From the NCBI RefSeq assembly GCF_023284025.1, contig NZ_JAKIKR010000004.1, positions 1 to 64,000 of the forward strand: a stretch of DNA of 64,000 nt, read 5' to 3'. Every line of letters begins with the position of its first letter. Within the stretch, counting starts at the first letter, position 1. Shown here piece by piece: positions 1-9,059 of this stretch. The notes under the pieces were generated by a model. That model saw only the letters and a program-made list of their open reading frames with translations. It ran no database searches and was not told the DNA's origin. Origin of the DNA: Shewanella abyssi. GTDB lineage: Bacteria > Pseudomonadota > Gammaproteobacteria > Enterobacterales > Shewanellaceae. A program made the translations under genes and the position numbers.

Positions 1-103
1 CTCGCTGGAAAGAATCGAATTATTGCGGCAATGAGGCAATCTAAAGATTCTCAGAAAGAGTACAAAAATAGACAATCGGGTTGGTAGTTGGGGCATTTGC
101 TCA

Positions 104-125
104 ATTTGTGATCCGCTTCACAAAT
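104..125. promoter_or_regulatory. Candidate CRP binding site
   Basis: TGTGA at 107-111 and TCACA at 118-122 are separated by 6 bases, the canonical CRP spacing, and the arms extend to ATTTGTGA/TCACAAAT with perfect symmetry. The only close gene, rapA, ends here in convergent orientation. A possible -10 (TTAAAT, 147-152) would place the site near -43 of a rightward promoter. Confidence 0.5.
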
Positions 126-282
126 AGCCTATCTATTCGGGTAGGCTTAAATGATGAACCATACGTTAAGACAACCTTAGAGCACAATAGTCGTGGGGAT
201 GCTATATAACGGTGTGGCGAAGTATATGGTAAATACTCGCTGCAGTATAAACCGACCCCTTGGTTATATTAATTTTTTAAAC

Positions 283-312
283 AAAAAGCCCCGCTTTTAA
301 AGCAGGGCTTTG
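283..312 (-). terminator. rapA terminator
   Basis: AAAGCCCCGCTTT pairs with AAGCAGGGCTTT (one wobble or mismatch). Read on the minus strand the stem is followed by a T-rich run, as expected for a Rho-independent terminator 40 bases past the rapA stop. It could also work in the other direction. Confidence 0.8.
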
Positions 313-349
313 CGCATTTTAAAGCTTTTATTCACCCGCTAGCATTCGG

Positions 350-3256
350 CTATGCGTGGCTAACTAACACCAAGCGAACTGCATCTAGCTGTAGCTGGCT
401 ACCATCCAAATAACGGTTGAGTTCACTCATTTGTCCACTGAGATGGGTTAACTCTTCCTCACGGATATTCGGGTTAACCGCTTTAAGGGCTTTTAGTCGC
501 TCAAGCTCAGTTGATAGTTGTTGCGTCATCTTCTCACGAGCGCTTTCGGTTAGCGATTTAAGCTCTTTTGCTGCAAAGGCTTCACCTTTGGCAAACAACG
601 GATGCAAAATGACTTGTGACGCGCTGACTAACTTACTGGCTATATGGCGATTAACCGCGCTCAGTTGTCGATCGAAGCTTTCGTAAGTCACTTTTTCAGA
701 CAAATTATTACCCGTCTTATCTAGCAAGATACGAATAGGGGTCGGCGGCAAATAACGATAAAGCTGGCTCGATTTTGGTGCCGAAGCATCGGCCATATAG
801 ATCAGTTCTAAAAATATAGTGCCAGCGGGTAAGGCTTTGTTCTTTAACACCGCAACACTGGTGGTGCCAGTTTCAGAAGAGGTAATTAAATCTAGCCCGG
901 TCTGCACTAGCGGATGTTCCTGAGTGATTAAGGCTATATCGTCTCGAGACAGTGCAATATCACGGTCGAAGGTGACCGTAATGCCATCTTCTGGTAAACC
1001 AGGGTAAGTTGGGAACATCATATGTTCACTTGGACGCAGTACAATGGCATTTTCACCACTGTCTTCTTGCTCAACACCTATGATGTCCCATAGACGAATA
1101 ACCGAGCCTATTAAGTGAGTATCTTGATCTCTTGCAGCCAGACTTTCGACCAACTTGTTGGCACGTTCGCCGCCATGAGAGTTAATCTCAAGCAGCTTAT
1201 CGCGCCCTTGCTCCATCGCCACTTTTAGCTCTTGGTAACGCGCTTTGGTGTTATCGAGTAACGCCTCAAGGGTTGAGTCATCGCTGCTAACTAAGCTCTC
1301 AAGCAATTCGCCTGCAAATTCACCAAACAGAATGTGACCACTTGGACAAGTGCATTCAAAGGCATTTAGACCTTGGTGATACCACTGCATTAGTCGTTCT
1401 TGCGCGGTACCGGCTAAATAAGGTAGATGGATCTCAACATCATTCTTTTGCCCAATACGGTCGAGACGACCAATACGCTGCTCCAGCAGATCTGGATTTA
1501 GGGGTAGATCAAATAATACCAAGTTGCTGGCAAACTGGAAGTTACGCCCCTCAGAACCAATCTCACTACAGATCAACGCCTGCGCGCCACCGGTTTCTTG
1601 TGCGAAATATGCGCCCGCTTTATCACGCTCGATAATCGACATACCTTCGTGGAATACGGTGGCCTGAATACCTTCACGGGTACGCAACGCCTCCTCTAAA
1701 CTCAGGGCTGTTTCAGCTTGGCTGGCGATAATAAGCACTTTCTTGCTGCGATTGGCCTTAAGGAACTCAATTAGCCAATCAACACGGGGATCAAACTTCC
1801 ACCAACTGGCACTGCTGCTGTCAAAATCGTGGTAGATTTTTTCAGGGCTGAGTACTTGTCTCACCTTGGCGTCAGTGTTTAAGTGTTTGTTCATCATTGC
1901 GCTAACGCGAGAAGCGGTTACGTACTGCTCTGGCATCGCTTGGGGATGAATATGCAGGTTACGAGTTGGGAAACCTTTTACTGATGCACGACTGTTACGG
2001 TATAGCACGCGGCCAGTACCATGACGGTCTAGTAGTTCTTGTAGCATCTCTTCACGGGCCTGATGACGTTTATCATCGTCTGCGCTTTCGTCTTGAATGA
2101 GGTTAATGCTGCCACTGATATCTTTTTCCGATAACAGTTCAGTTAGGCTCGCAATAGCCTCACTTGAAAGCGAATCGCCGCTGGCTAGAACATCCGCAGC
2201 GGTGGCGACATCTTTATAACCCTCTTCCTCTTTTAAGAAAGCTGGGTAGTCATAAAAGCGGTCAGGATCGAGTAAACGCAGGCGGGCAAAATGACTCTGG
2301 TGACCTAATTGGTCGGGGGTTGCAGTCAATAGCAATACACCCGGAACCACTTTACTTAAGGCTTCAACAACTTTATAAGCACGGCTTGGTGCATCTTCAG
2401 ACCACTCTAAATGATGCGCTTCATCAACGACCATTAAGTCCCAGTCTGCATCTAATGCTTGTTCTAAACGTTTTTTCTTACGTAATAGCTCAAGTGAACA
2501 GATAACCAATTGCTCAGTGTAGAAAGGGTTGTCGTTATCAGCATAAGCTTCAACGCAGCGGTCTTCGTCGAAAACAGAGAAGCGCAAGTTAAACCGGCGT
2601 AGCATCTCGACCAGCCATTGGTGGCGCAAGGTATCTGGCACAATGACCAAAATACGTTCCGCGCGGCCTGTAAGCAGTTGTTGATGAATGATCAAACCGG
2701 CTTCAATGGTTTTACCTAGACCCACTTCATCGGCCAGTAATACCCGCGGCGCAAAACGTTGCCCGACTTCATGAGCAATCCACTGCTGATGGGGGATCAA
2801 TCCAACTCTTGGCCCTTGTAGTCCAAGTAGATCAGAGGTGGCCAGCTTATTTCTCAATAACTGGCACTGATAGCGCACACCGAAACGATCCATGCGATCT
2901 ATTTGACCTGCAAATAGACGGTCTTGCGGTTTATTAAAACGAATATTGTGATTCAATAACGTTTCACGCAGGCTAACTTGTTCGCCTGTTTCGTTATGAG
3001 TGCCGTGGTAGATAATAAGGTTATCTTTTTCTTCAACTTCAGTGACGGTCAAGCTCCATTCGTCATGGCTCTCTACTTTGTCGCCTGGATTGAAGATAAC
3101 GCGTGTTAGCGGGGCTTCTGCACGAGAAAATAATCTATTCTCGCCAGTCGCAGAAAAAAGCACAGTGACCATGCGGCCTTCCATAGCGACGACTGTACCC
3201 AAACCTAATTCAGATTCGGTATCGCTGATCCAACGTTGACCTAGGGAAAACGGCAT
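350..3256 (-). CDS. rapA: RNA polymerase-associated ATPase RapA
   Basis: SWI2/SNF2-family ATPase that binds RNA polymerase and helps recycle it after transcription. At 968 residues it equals the E. coli protein as I recall it. The N-terminal ~110 residues correspond to the Tudor-like domains. Walker A (GLGKT) is at 179-183 and the DEAH box at 278-281; the second RecA lobe carries an arginine-finger motif ([11 protein letters not shown]), followed by the RapA-specific C-terminal region. It stands alone, divergent from the PhoH-family gene, and ends at a clear terminator. The family assignment is very secure. Confidence 0.97.
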   Translation of the reverse strand: MPFSLGQRWISDTESELGLGTVVAMEGRMVTVLFSATGENRLFSRAEAPLTRVIFNPGDKVESHDEWSLTVTEVEEKDNLIIYHGTHNETGEQVSLRETLLNHNIRFNKPQDRLFAGQIDRMDRFGVRYQCQLLRNKLATSDLLGLQGPRVGLIPHQQWIAHEVGQRFAPRVLLADEVGLGKTIEAGLIIHQQLLTGRAERILVIVPDTLRHQWLVEMLRRFNLRFSVFDEDRCVEAYADNDNPFYTEQLVICSLELLRKKKRLEQALDADWDLMVVDEAHHLEWSEDAPSRAYKVVEALSKVVPGVLLLTATPDQLGHQSHFARLRLLDPDRFYDYPAFLKEEEGYKDVATAADVLASGDSLSSEAIASLTELLSEKDISGSINLIQDESADDDKRHQAREEMLQELLDRHGTGRVLYRNSRASVKGFPTRNLHIHPQAMPEQYVTASRVSAMMNKHLNTDAKVRQVLSPEKIYHDFDSSSASWWKFDPRVDWLIEFLKANRSKKVLIIASQAETALSLEEALRTREGIQATVFHEGMSIIERDKAGAYFAQETGGAQALICSEIGSEGRNFQFASNLVLFDLPLNPDLLEQRIGRLDRIGQKNDVEIHLPYLAGTAQERLMQWYHQGLNAFECTCPSGHILFGEFAGELLESLVSSDDSTLEALLDNTKARYQELKVAMEQGRDKLLEINSHGGERANKLVESLAARDQDTHLIGSVIRLWDIIGVEQEDSGENAIVLRPSEHMMFPTYPGLPEDGITVTFDRDIALSRDDIALITQEHPLVQTGLDLITSSETGTTSVAVLKNKALPAGTIFLELIYMADASAPKSSQLYRYLPPTPIRILLDKTGNNLSEKVTYESFDRQLSAVNRHIASKLVSASQVILHPLFAKGEAFAAKELKSLTESAREKMTQQLSTELERLKALKAVNPNIREEELTHLSGQMSELNRYLDGSQLQLDAVRLVLVSHA

Positions 3257-3585
3257 TTAAAACTCTCATATACTGGGTGAATCACAAGGGGGGCGTATGT
3301 TATAACAATCTCACACATTTTGAAATTGAACCTACTAATATTAGCCTAATTCTGCGGACGATAGATTATAAATCATCCAGTTGAATGTGAGTATTTTTTT
3401 GTGTCATCAACTTGTCACGTTATCGCGATAATCATCAAACCTTGGCTTACGATTAAAAACCCTACTAGGTCATTGAAGCTCGGCTATATTGGTGGCAGTA
3501 TAAAGTTAATGAAATGTAACCAATATCGGTCATAAAGGAGCTTAATTTATCTCGTAATCAAAACTAATGCACCATTGGAGGCGCC
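3257..3585. promoter_or_regulatory. Divergent rapA / phoH-like promoter region
   Basis: About 330 bases separate two divergent starts, so promoters for both genes should lie here. I do not see a convincing -35/-10 pair or an operator. The right end carries the strong ribosome site GGAGG seven bases before the ATG at 3586. Confidence 0.5.
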
Positions 3586-4980
3586 ATGGAACAAGACGAC
3601 AGAAAGTTGTTTGTACTGGATACCAACGTATTACTGCATGAACCTTTGGCTATTTATTCATTTAAGGAGCATGACGTAGTCGTACCAATGACAGTTCTAG
3701 AAGAACTGGATCTCATTAAGGATAGAAAGAGAGACGTCAGCCGCGATGCAAGGGTCGCGATTAGAGCATTAGAAGATATACTTGGCGGGCAAACGACCCC
3801 CGAGCAAATTGTGCAAGGCGTGCCATTGCCTAGGCGAGAAGATCACAGTGATGCCAACGGTACCTTGTCGATTTTCCCCGACCATCAAATCGAATTTACC
3901 ATTGGCAGTATGCCAGGTGATAGTAACGATAATCGCATTATTAACACTGCATTACATCTACAAAAGACACATCATCCCCGCACCGTCGTTCTTGTGACCA
4001 AAGACATCAATATGCGCCTGAAGGCAAAAGGTGCCGGTATAGAACGCGTTGAAGACTACCGCACCGACCAATTAATCGATGACATCCGTTTTTTAACCAA
4101 AGGCTTCCATAAATTTGACGGTGACTTTTGGCAACATACCGACGATGTCACCACCGAGAGTAATGGTCGCCATACGGTGCATACGGTGCCAATCGATAAG
4201 CTCGGTGACGATATCTTTTACACCAATCAATACTTATTGGATGAGGGTAAGGAGTTCTGTGGTCGCATTATTGAGAAGACCGCGACCGAGCTTAAGTTTT
4301 TAGATCTCGGCCAAGAACGATTGATGAACCTCAATGCATGGGGCATTAGGCCGAAGAATATCTACCAAGGCATGGCATTGCAGGCGCTATTGGATCCGGC
4401 GATTGATCTGGTGATCCTAACTGGCCCTGCTGGCTGTGGTAAAACCTTACTGGCGATGGCGGCCGCACTGGAGATGGTGGTGGAGCGGGGTAAATATGAA
4501 AAAATTATCGTCACTCGAAACACCCCTGAAATTGCCGAGTCAATTGGTTTCTTACCCGGCACAGAAGAGGAGAAGATGACGCCTTGGTTAGCGGCGATTA
4601 CCGATACACTGGAGGTGCTACATAAAAACGATGTTAACCCCAGTGGTAGCATGAACTACATCATGGACAAGGCCAATATCCAGTTTAAATCTATTAACTT
4701 TATGCGCGGTCGTTCTATTCAAAACTCGGTGGTGCTGCTTGATGAGTGTCAAAACTTAACCGCGTCGCAGATCAAAACCATGATCACCCGCATGGGAGAG
4801 GGAACGAAGCTGATTTGTAGCGGTAATTTGGCGCAGATAGATTCAAACTATTTAACTGCGGTAACTTCTGGCCTGACATACATTGTTGAGCGCTTTAAAG
4901 ATTTTGACGGTAGCGCCAATGTCTATTTAAATGGCGTGGTTCGCTCACGTTTAGCGGAGTTTGCCGAAGAAAATCTATAA
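3586..4980 (+). CDS. PIN domain / PhoH-family ATPase (YlaK type)
   Basis: Fusion of an N-terminal PIN nuclease domain (about 1-150, starting with the acidic motif VLDTNVLLHEP) and a C-terminal PhoH-type P-loop ATPase. Walker A is GPAGCGKT at 280-287, with Walker B around Asp386 (LLDECQN). PIN-PhoH proteins are linked to RNA unwinding and cleavage and are often called PhoH-like or YlaK; the in vivo substrate is unknown. The start has a strong ribosome site (TTGGAGG). It is monocistronic, with a terminator at 5019-5046. Confidence 0.93.
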   Translation: MEQDDRKLFVLDTNVLLHEPLAIYSFKEHDVVVPMTVLEELDLIKDRKRDVSRDARVAIRALEDILGGQTTPEQIVQGVPLPRREDHSDANGTLSIFPDHQIEFTIGSMPGDSNDNRIINTALHLQKTHHPRTVVLVTKDINMRLKAKGAGIERVEDYRTDQLIDDIRFLTKGFHKFDGDFWQHTDDVTTESNGRHTVHTVPIDKLGDDIFYTNQYLLDEGKEFCGRIIEKTATELKFLDLGQERLMNLNAWGIRPKNIYQGMALQALLDPAIDLVILTGPAGCGKTLLAMAAALEMVVERGKYEKIIVTRNTPEIAESIGFLPGTEEEKMTPWLAAITDTLEVLHKNDVNPSGSMNYIMDKANIQFKSINFMRGRSIQNSVVLLDECQNLTASQIKTMITRMGEGTKLICSGNLAQIDSNYLTAVTSGLTYIVERFKDFDGSANVYLNGVVRSRLAEFAEENL

Positions 4981-5018
4981 GCTCAATAAGTCGCTTTAAC
5001 CTAGAACATCGTAAACTC

Positions 5019-5046
5019 AAAGGCCTCACTCATATTGCGGCCTTTT
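5019..5046 (+). terminator. Terminator of the PhoH-family gene
   Basis: AAAGGCC (5019-5025) pairs with GGCCTTT (5039-5045) and is followed by T, 38 bases past the stop codon. Confidence 0.7.
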
Positions 5047-5201
5047 CTCCACTTACCCGTTAGATTTTAATCTAATATAGAGTATTCCAATAAGCTATCT
5101 TCCTGATAAGATACTATTAGCTAGCATACCAAGATAAGCATCTGCTTAGGCATTGGCACTAATGATCACGCATTGTGATTGAGTATTACCAAGGGTTGTA
5201 A

Positions 5202-8200
5202 ATGAAACCGACTGATCCGGCTCCGCAGTTAAAGTCACCGATACAAAAAAACTATAGTAGAGCTGTTTTTTACACTTATATCGGTGTGATTATTATGGCC
5301 TTGCTGACAGCAGGGCTCTTTTTTGAAAGACAAAAAACCCAAGTCATGGAGCAGCGTGAAGAGCTCGTCGAGCGTCACGTTATGCAGATTGATTTGCTGC
5401 TTGAATCCAGTATTCGAGCGGTTAAAAGCTTGCGGAATGTTGCCATTGACCATCTAAAACTGGGTGAGTTGGTGCGTAAAGACCGCTTACCTCAGTATGA
5501 AAAGTTTGATGAAAGTGGCCAGTTTTTTACCCTTGAACCCAACTATGCCCATACCGGCGACCCATTCACCAGTATGGGGCGGATCACTGGAGCGGGCTCT
5601 CTCAATGGGCGCAGCGATAAATTTTACCAAGAACTGGAGATGCTATTTGAACTATCGCTGTCGTTTCCCGTCGCAAAAGAAGCCGCGCCAAAAGCATCAT
5701 CGGTTTACTACATCTCCAAGCGCCGCATCATGTCCTATTATCCGTGGCCATCGGATGAGCAACGTTTTCGTGATGAACTGCTTAATAAGAAACAGTTTCA
5801 GCTAGCAACGCCTGCAATGAATCCGCAGCGCAGTATCTTTTGGAGTCCAGCGTATGTAGAGCCGACTAAAAAGGGCTTGCTGACAACATTAGGCGTTCCT
5901 ATCTACCTAGAAGATGAGTTTATCGGCTCAATCAATTTAGACATGACACTCGCCGAACTGACTAAGCAGATCCGTCTCTATTTTAAAATGCCGGGTACCG
6001 TTATCTTGCTAGATCAAGACAACAATATTTTGTCTCACAGCGATATCGATACCTCAGACTTTAGTCGGGTCTACCATATTAGCCAGAAGATCCCTTCCGA
6101 GCTGCACTCAATTCCAGAGTCTGAATTGTTTGATGCCCATGAAGGTATCATTCGCAATGGTTACTACATTCACTCGGTCGCTCTCGCTAATCCACCTTGG
6201 CGCTTATTGTATCTGCAAGATGTGGATGATCTATTTAAGGACTCTTGGGAAAAACTAGAGCTGTCATTTGTATTAGTGGTGATGGCTTTATCTGTCTTGG
6301 TCACCATAGTGCATTGGCAGACCCGTCGCTCATTCGTTAATCCCGCGACGCGATTGTTAACTCATTTGGAAGAGTGCTCGGCTGAGCCGATTAAGCCCCC
6401 GGAGAAGATCACTGAGGGCTGGGCCCCCTGGTTCCAGTTGGTGAGTCGGATTTTTGAAGAGAATAAGCAATATACCCGACATCTAGCCGAACAAAATCGG
6501 CGACTTGATAAATTGGTTGCCCAGCGCACTGAACGCCTTAAAGACACCACTGAGCGGCGTGAGCAAGAGTATGCTTTGCTGCGTTCGCTACTCGATTCGA
6601 TCCCCGAAGCCATTGTGTTTAAAGATAAAGATGGTCGTTATTTGGGTTGTAATAAATCAGCAGAGCGCATGCTTGGCTACACCGAGAATGAGCTTATCGG
6701 TAAGTACGCTGATGCACTGATACCGAGCGAGCAAGCGGTTCGTATTCGAGCGGAAGATGAAAGAGTCCTCACCAACCGAGTACCACTGCGTTACCAAGAG
6801 AAAGTGGAATTGGCGGGTAAGTCAGTACTGCTTGATACCCTGAAAATTCCATTTTATAACCGCCGTGACGAGCTATTAGGTTTGATTGCGGTATGGCGTG
6901 ATGTCACTCGTGAGTATGAATCTGCAGAGCAGCTACGTTTGTCTGAAGAGCGTTATCATCTGGCAATGGATGCAGTAGAAGATGGTCTGTGGGATTGGTA
7001 TTTAGATTCAGAGCAAATTATTTGTAATCCAGCTTATTACTCCATGTTGGGTTATAAGAGCAATGAGTTTCCTGCGTTAGTGTCAACAATCGATGAGCTT
7101 ATTCATCCAGATGATCGTCTGCGAGTAGAGGAGCATCGTAACGAGTATTTGAGCGATCCCGTGGGTACCTACGATGTAGAATTTAGAATGCTGGGTAAAA
7201 GTGGCGAGTACCATTGGCTGCTGTCTCGTGGACGAGTGGTTGAGTATACCGCGACCAATCAACCTAAACGTATGGTGGGCACTCATAAAGATATTACTCG
7301 CCATAAACGTAACGAAGTCGCCATGCTTGAAGCTAAGCAAGACGCTGAAATGGCAAACCTTTATAAGAGTGAGTTCTTGGCCAATATGAGCCACGAGATC
7401 CGCACGCCGATGAACGCGATTATTGGTATGTTACAGCTGGCGCAGCGCACGTCGTTAACGGCGCAGCAAAAAGATTATCTCGAAAAAGCGGGTTTCTCTG
7501 CTCATTCATTACTGCGGATTATCAACGACATCCTCGATTTTTCTAAGATTGAAGCCGGTAAACTAGAGCTTGAACGAGTAGCATTTCCCCTCGATAAGGT
7601 GCTGGATCATGCACTGAATCTCAATGCCCTCAAAGCGCAAGAGAAGGGGGTTGAGCTACTGCTGTATGCCCCTGTCACTGCAGGGCTTATCCTTGAGGGC
7701 GATCCACTGCGTCTTGGGCAAGTGTTAATCAACATGCTCTCTAATGCGGTTAAGTTCACTCAGTCAGGGGAGATAGAACTTGGCTGTGAAGATGTGGGTG
7801 AGCGAGATCATCGTATTACCCTTAAATTCTGGGTCCGCGATACGGGTATCGGGATCAGTAAAGAGCAGCAAGCCATTTTGTTTGACGCCTTCGCCCAAGC
7901 GGATGGCTCAACCACGCGTAAGTACGGTGGCACCGGCCTTGGGCTGTCTATCAGTAAGCACCTAGTGTCGATGATGGGCGGCACCATGCAAGTTGAAAGT
8001 GAGATTGGGGTGGGAAGTAGCTTTAGCTTTACCATTAGCTTTGAGATTGCCGAAGAAGCCGAAGTACTGCCATTAATCGTGCCGGCAACGTTAGGCAACT
8101 TAAAGACCTTAGTCATTGACGATAACCCTACCGCACTGCAGATCTACTCTAGTGTGATGCGAGATTTTCACTTCTCGGTTGATACCGCTGCGAGTGGCCC

Positions 8201-8906
8201 CGAGGGGTTATATAAGCTCAGTAAGAACCCAGTCGATCTGCTACTGCTCGATTGGATGATGCCTGAGATGGATGGTATTGCGGTGATTAAAGAGATCGAC
8301 GCCATGGTGGCCGCAGGCAAACTGGCTAAGCGTCCAGTGATCATCATGATGACAGCTTACGCGGCAGAGCCGATGCATAAAGATGTAGAAGCCTCCAATG
8401 TATTTGCCTTGCTGCAAAAGCCCTTTAAAGCATCATCTCTGTTTGATGAAATTATCTCGGCATTCTCTGATGAACCTAGTTTAAATCAGCTGCCGGAGGT
8501 GATTGAAGCTGTGGCAGATAAAGACGCTGGCTACATATTGTTGGTTGAAGATAACTTTATTAACCAGCAGGTTGCGACTGAGCTGCTGAAGAGTGCGGGT
8601 TATACGGTCGATGTGGCCGATAACGGTCAAATAGCCTTAGATATGATTGATGTGGCGAATTACGATGCGGTACTCATGGATATTCAGATGCCGGTTATGG
8701 ATGGTTTAACGGCCACCAGAGAGTTGCGTAAACGTTATCCAGCATCAGAGCTGCCCGTTATTGCGATGACGGCCCACGCCATGTCTGGCGATAGAGAAAA
8801 AAGTCTGTCAGCAGGCATGAACGCACATATTACTAAACCTATTGTACTCAACGAGTTATTTGAAACAATCAGTCATTGGATTGATGAATGTGGCAGGAAA
8901 TCATAA
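5202..8906 (+). CDS. Hybrid sensor histidine kinase with two receiver domains
   Basis: A 1234-residue inner-membrane signalling protein. A transmembrane helix (about 22-42) and a second one (about 353-372) enclose a periplasmic Cache-like sensor region. A coiled coil and two PAS domains (about 460-575 and 580-700) follow, then HisKA with phospho-acceptor His731 (HEIRTP), the HATPase domain (about 835-950), and two receivers with phospho-acceptors Asp1017 and Asp1160. There is no HPt domain, so phosphate must go to a separate HPt protein. No cognate regulator is adjacent, so it is an orphan kinase. The ribosome site AAGGG lies six bases before the ATG. Confidence 0.93.
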   Translation: MKPTDPAPQLKSPIQKNYSRAVFYTYIGVIIMALLTAGLFFERQKTQVMEQREELVERHVMQIDLLLESSIRAVKSLRNVAIDHLKLGELVRKDRLPQYEKFDESGQFFTLEPNYAHTGDPFTSMGRITGAGSLNGRSDKFYQELEMLFELSLSFPVAKEAAPKASSVYYISKRRIMSYYPWPSDEQRFRDELLNKKQFQLATPAMNPQRSIFWSPAYVEPTKKGLLTTLGVPIYLEDEFIGSINLDMTLAELTKQIRLYFKMPGTVILLDQDNNILSHSDIDTSDFSRVYHISQKIPSELHSIPESELFDAHEGIIRNGYYIHSVALANPPWRLLYLQDVDDLFKDSWEKLELSFVLVVMALSVLVTIVHWQTRRSFVNPATRLLTHLEECSAEPIKPPEKITEGWAPWFQLVSRIFEENKQYTRHLAEQNRRLDKLVAQRTERLKDTTERREQEYALLRSLLDSIPEAIVFKDKDGRYLGCNKSAERMLGYTENELIGKYADALIPSEQAVRIRAEDERVLTNRVPLRYQEKVELAGKSVLLDTLKIPFYNRRDELLGLIAVWRDVTREYESAEQLRLSEERYHLAMDAVEDGLWDWYLDSEQIICNPAYYSMLGYKSNEFPALVSTIDELIHPDDRLRVEEHRNEYLSDPVGTYDVEFRMLGKSGEYHWLLSRGRVVEYTATNQPKRMVGTHKDITRHKRNEVAMLEAKQDAEMANLYKSEFLANMSHEIRTPMNAIIGMLQLAQRTSLTAQQKDYLEKAGFSAHSLLRIINDILDFSKIEAGKLELERVAFPLDKVLDHALNLNALKAQEKGVELLLYAPVTAGLILEGDPLRLGQVLINMLSNAVKFTQSGEIELGCEDVGERDHRITLKFWVRDTGIGISKEQQAILFDAFAQADGSTTRKYGGTGLGLSISKHLVSMMGGTMQVESEIGVGSSFSFTISFEIAEEAEVLPLIVPATLGNLKTLVIDDNPTALQIYSSVMRDFHFSVDTAASGPEGLYKLSKNPVDLLLLDWMMPEMDGIAVIKEIDAMVAAGKLAKRPVIIMMTAYAAEPMHKDVEASNVFALLQKPFKASSLFDEIISAFSDEPSLNQLPEVIEAVADKDAGYILLVEDNFINQQVATELLKSAGYTVDVADNGQIALDMIDVANYDAVLMDIQMPVMDGLTATRELRKRYPASELPVIAMTAHAMSGDREKSLSAGMNAHITKPIVLNELFETISHWIDECGRKS

Positions 8907-8979
8907 TCTGTTAATGTTTTTAAAATAACTATTCATATAGGCTTGCTTTAATGTAAGCCTATTTATTAAGCTAACTGAT

Positions 8980-9031
8980 AATAAAGACTATTGTATCGAT
9001 ACAATAATAAAGACAACTGCATCGGTACGGT
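8980..9031. promoter_or_regulatory. Two tandem 26-bp operator-like repeats
   Basis: Two direct copies (8980-9005 and 9006-9031) share 20 of 26 positions, each beginning AATAAAGAC. The first ends in the perfect 16-bp palindrome ATTGTATCGATACAAT (8990-9005); the second has a degenerate version. They lie 29-80 bases before the metalloprotease start, a plausible position for a dimeric transcription-factor site. Confidence 0.5.
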
Positions 9032-9059
9032 AACGAATAATAAGGCTCAAGGAGAGACC

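Larger units (their letters stand above)
1..349. other. Left-edge non-coding region
   Basis: No complete gene is visible. Frame 1 stays open from the left edge to a TAG at 85-87 and would give a basic 28-residue C-terminus, too short to assign. After it come a perfect CRP-type box (104-125), a weak hairpin around 127-148 and the rapA terminator (283-312). A CRP-controlled short transcript between the box and the terminator is possible but unproven. Confidence 0.4.
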
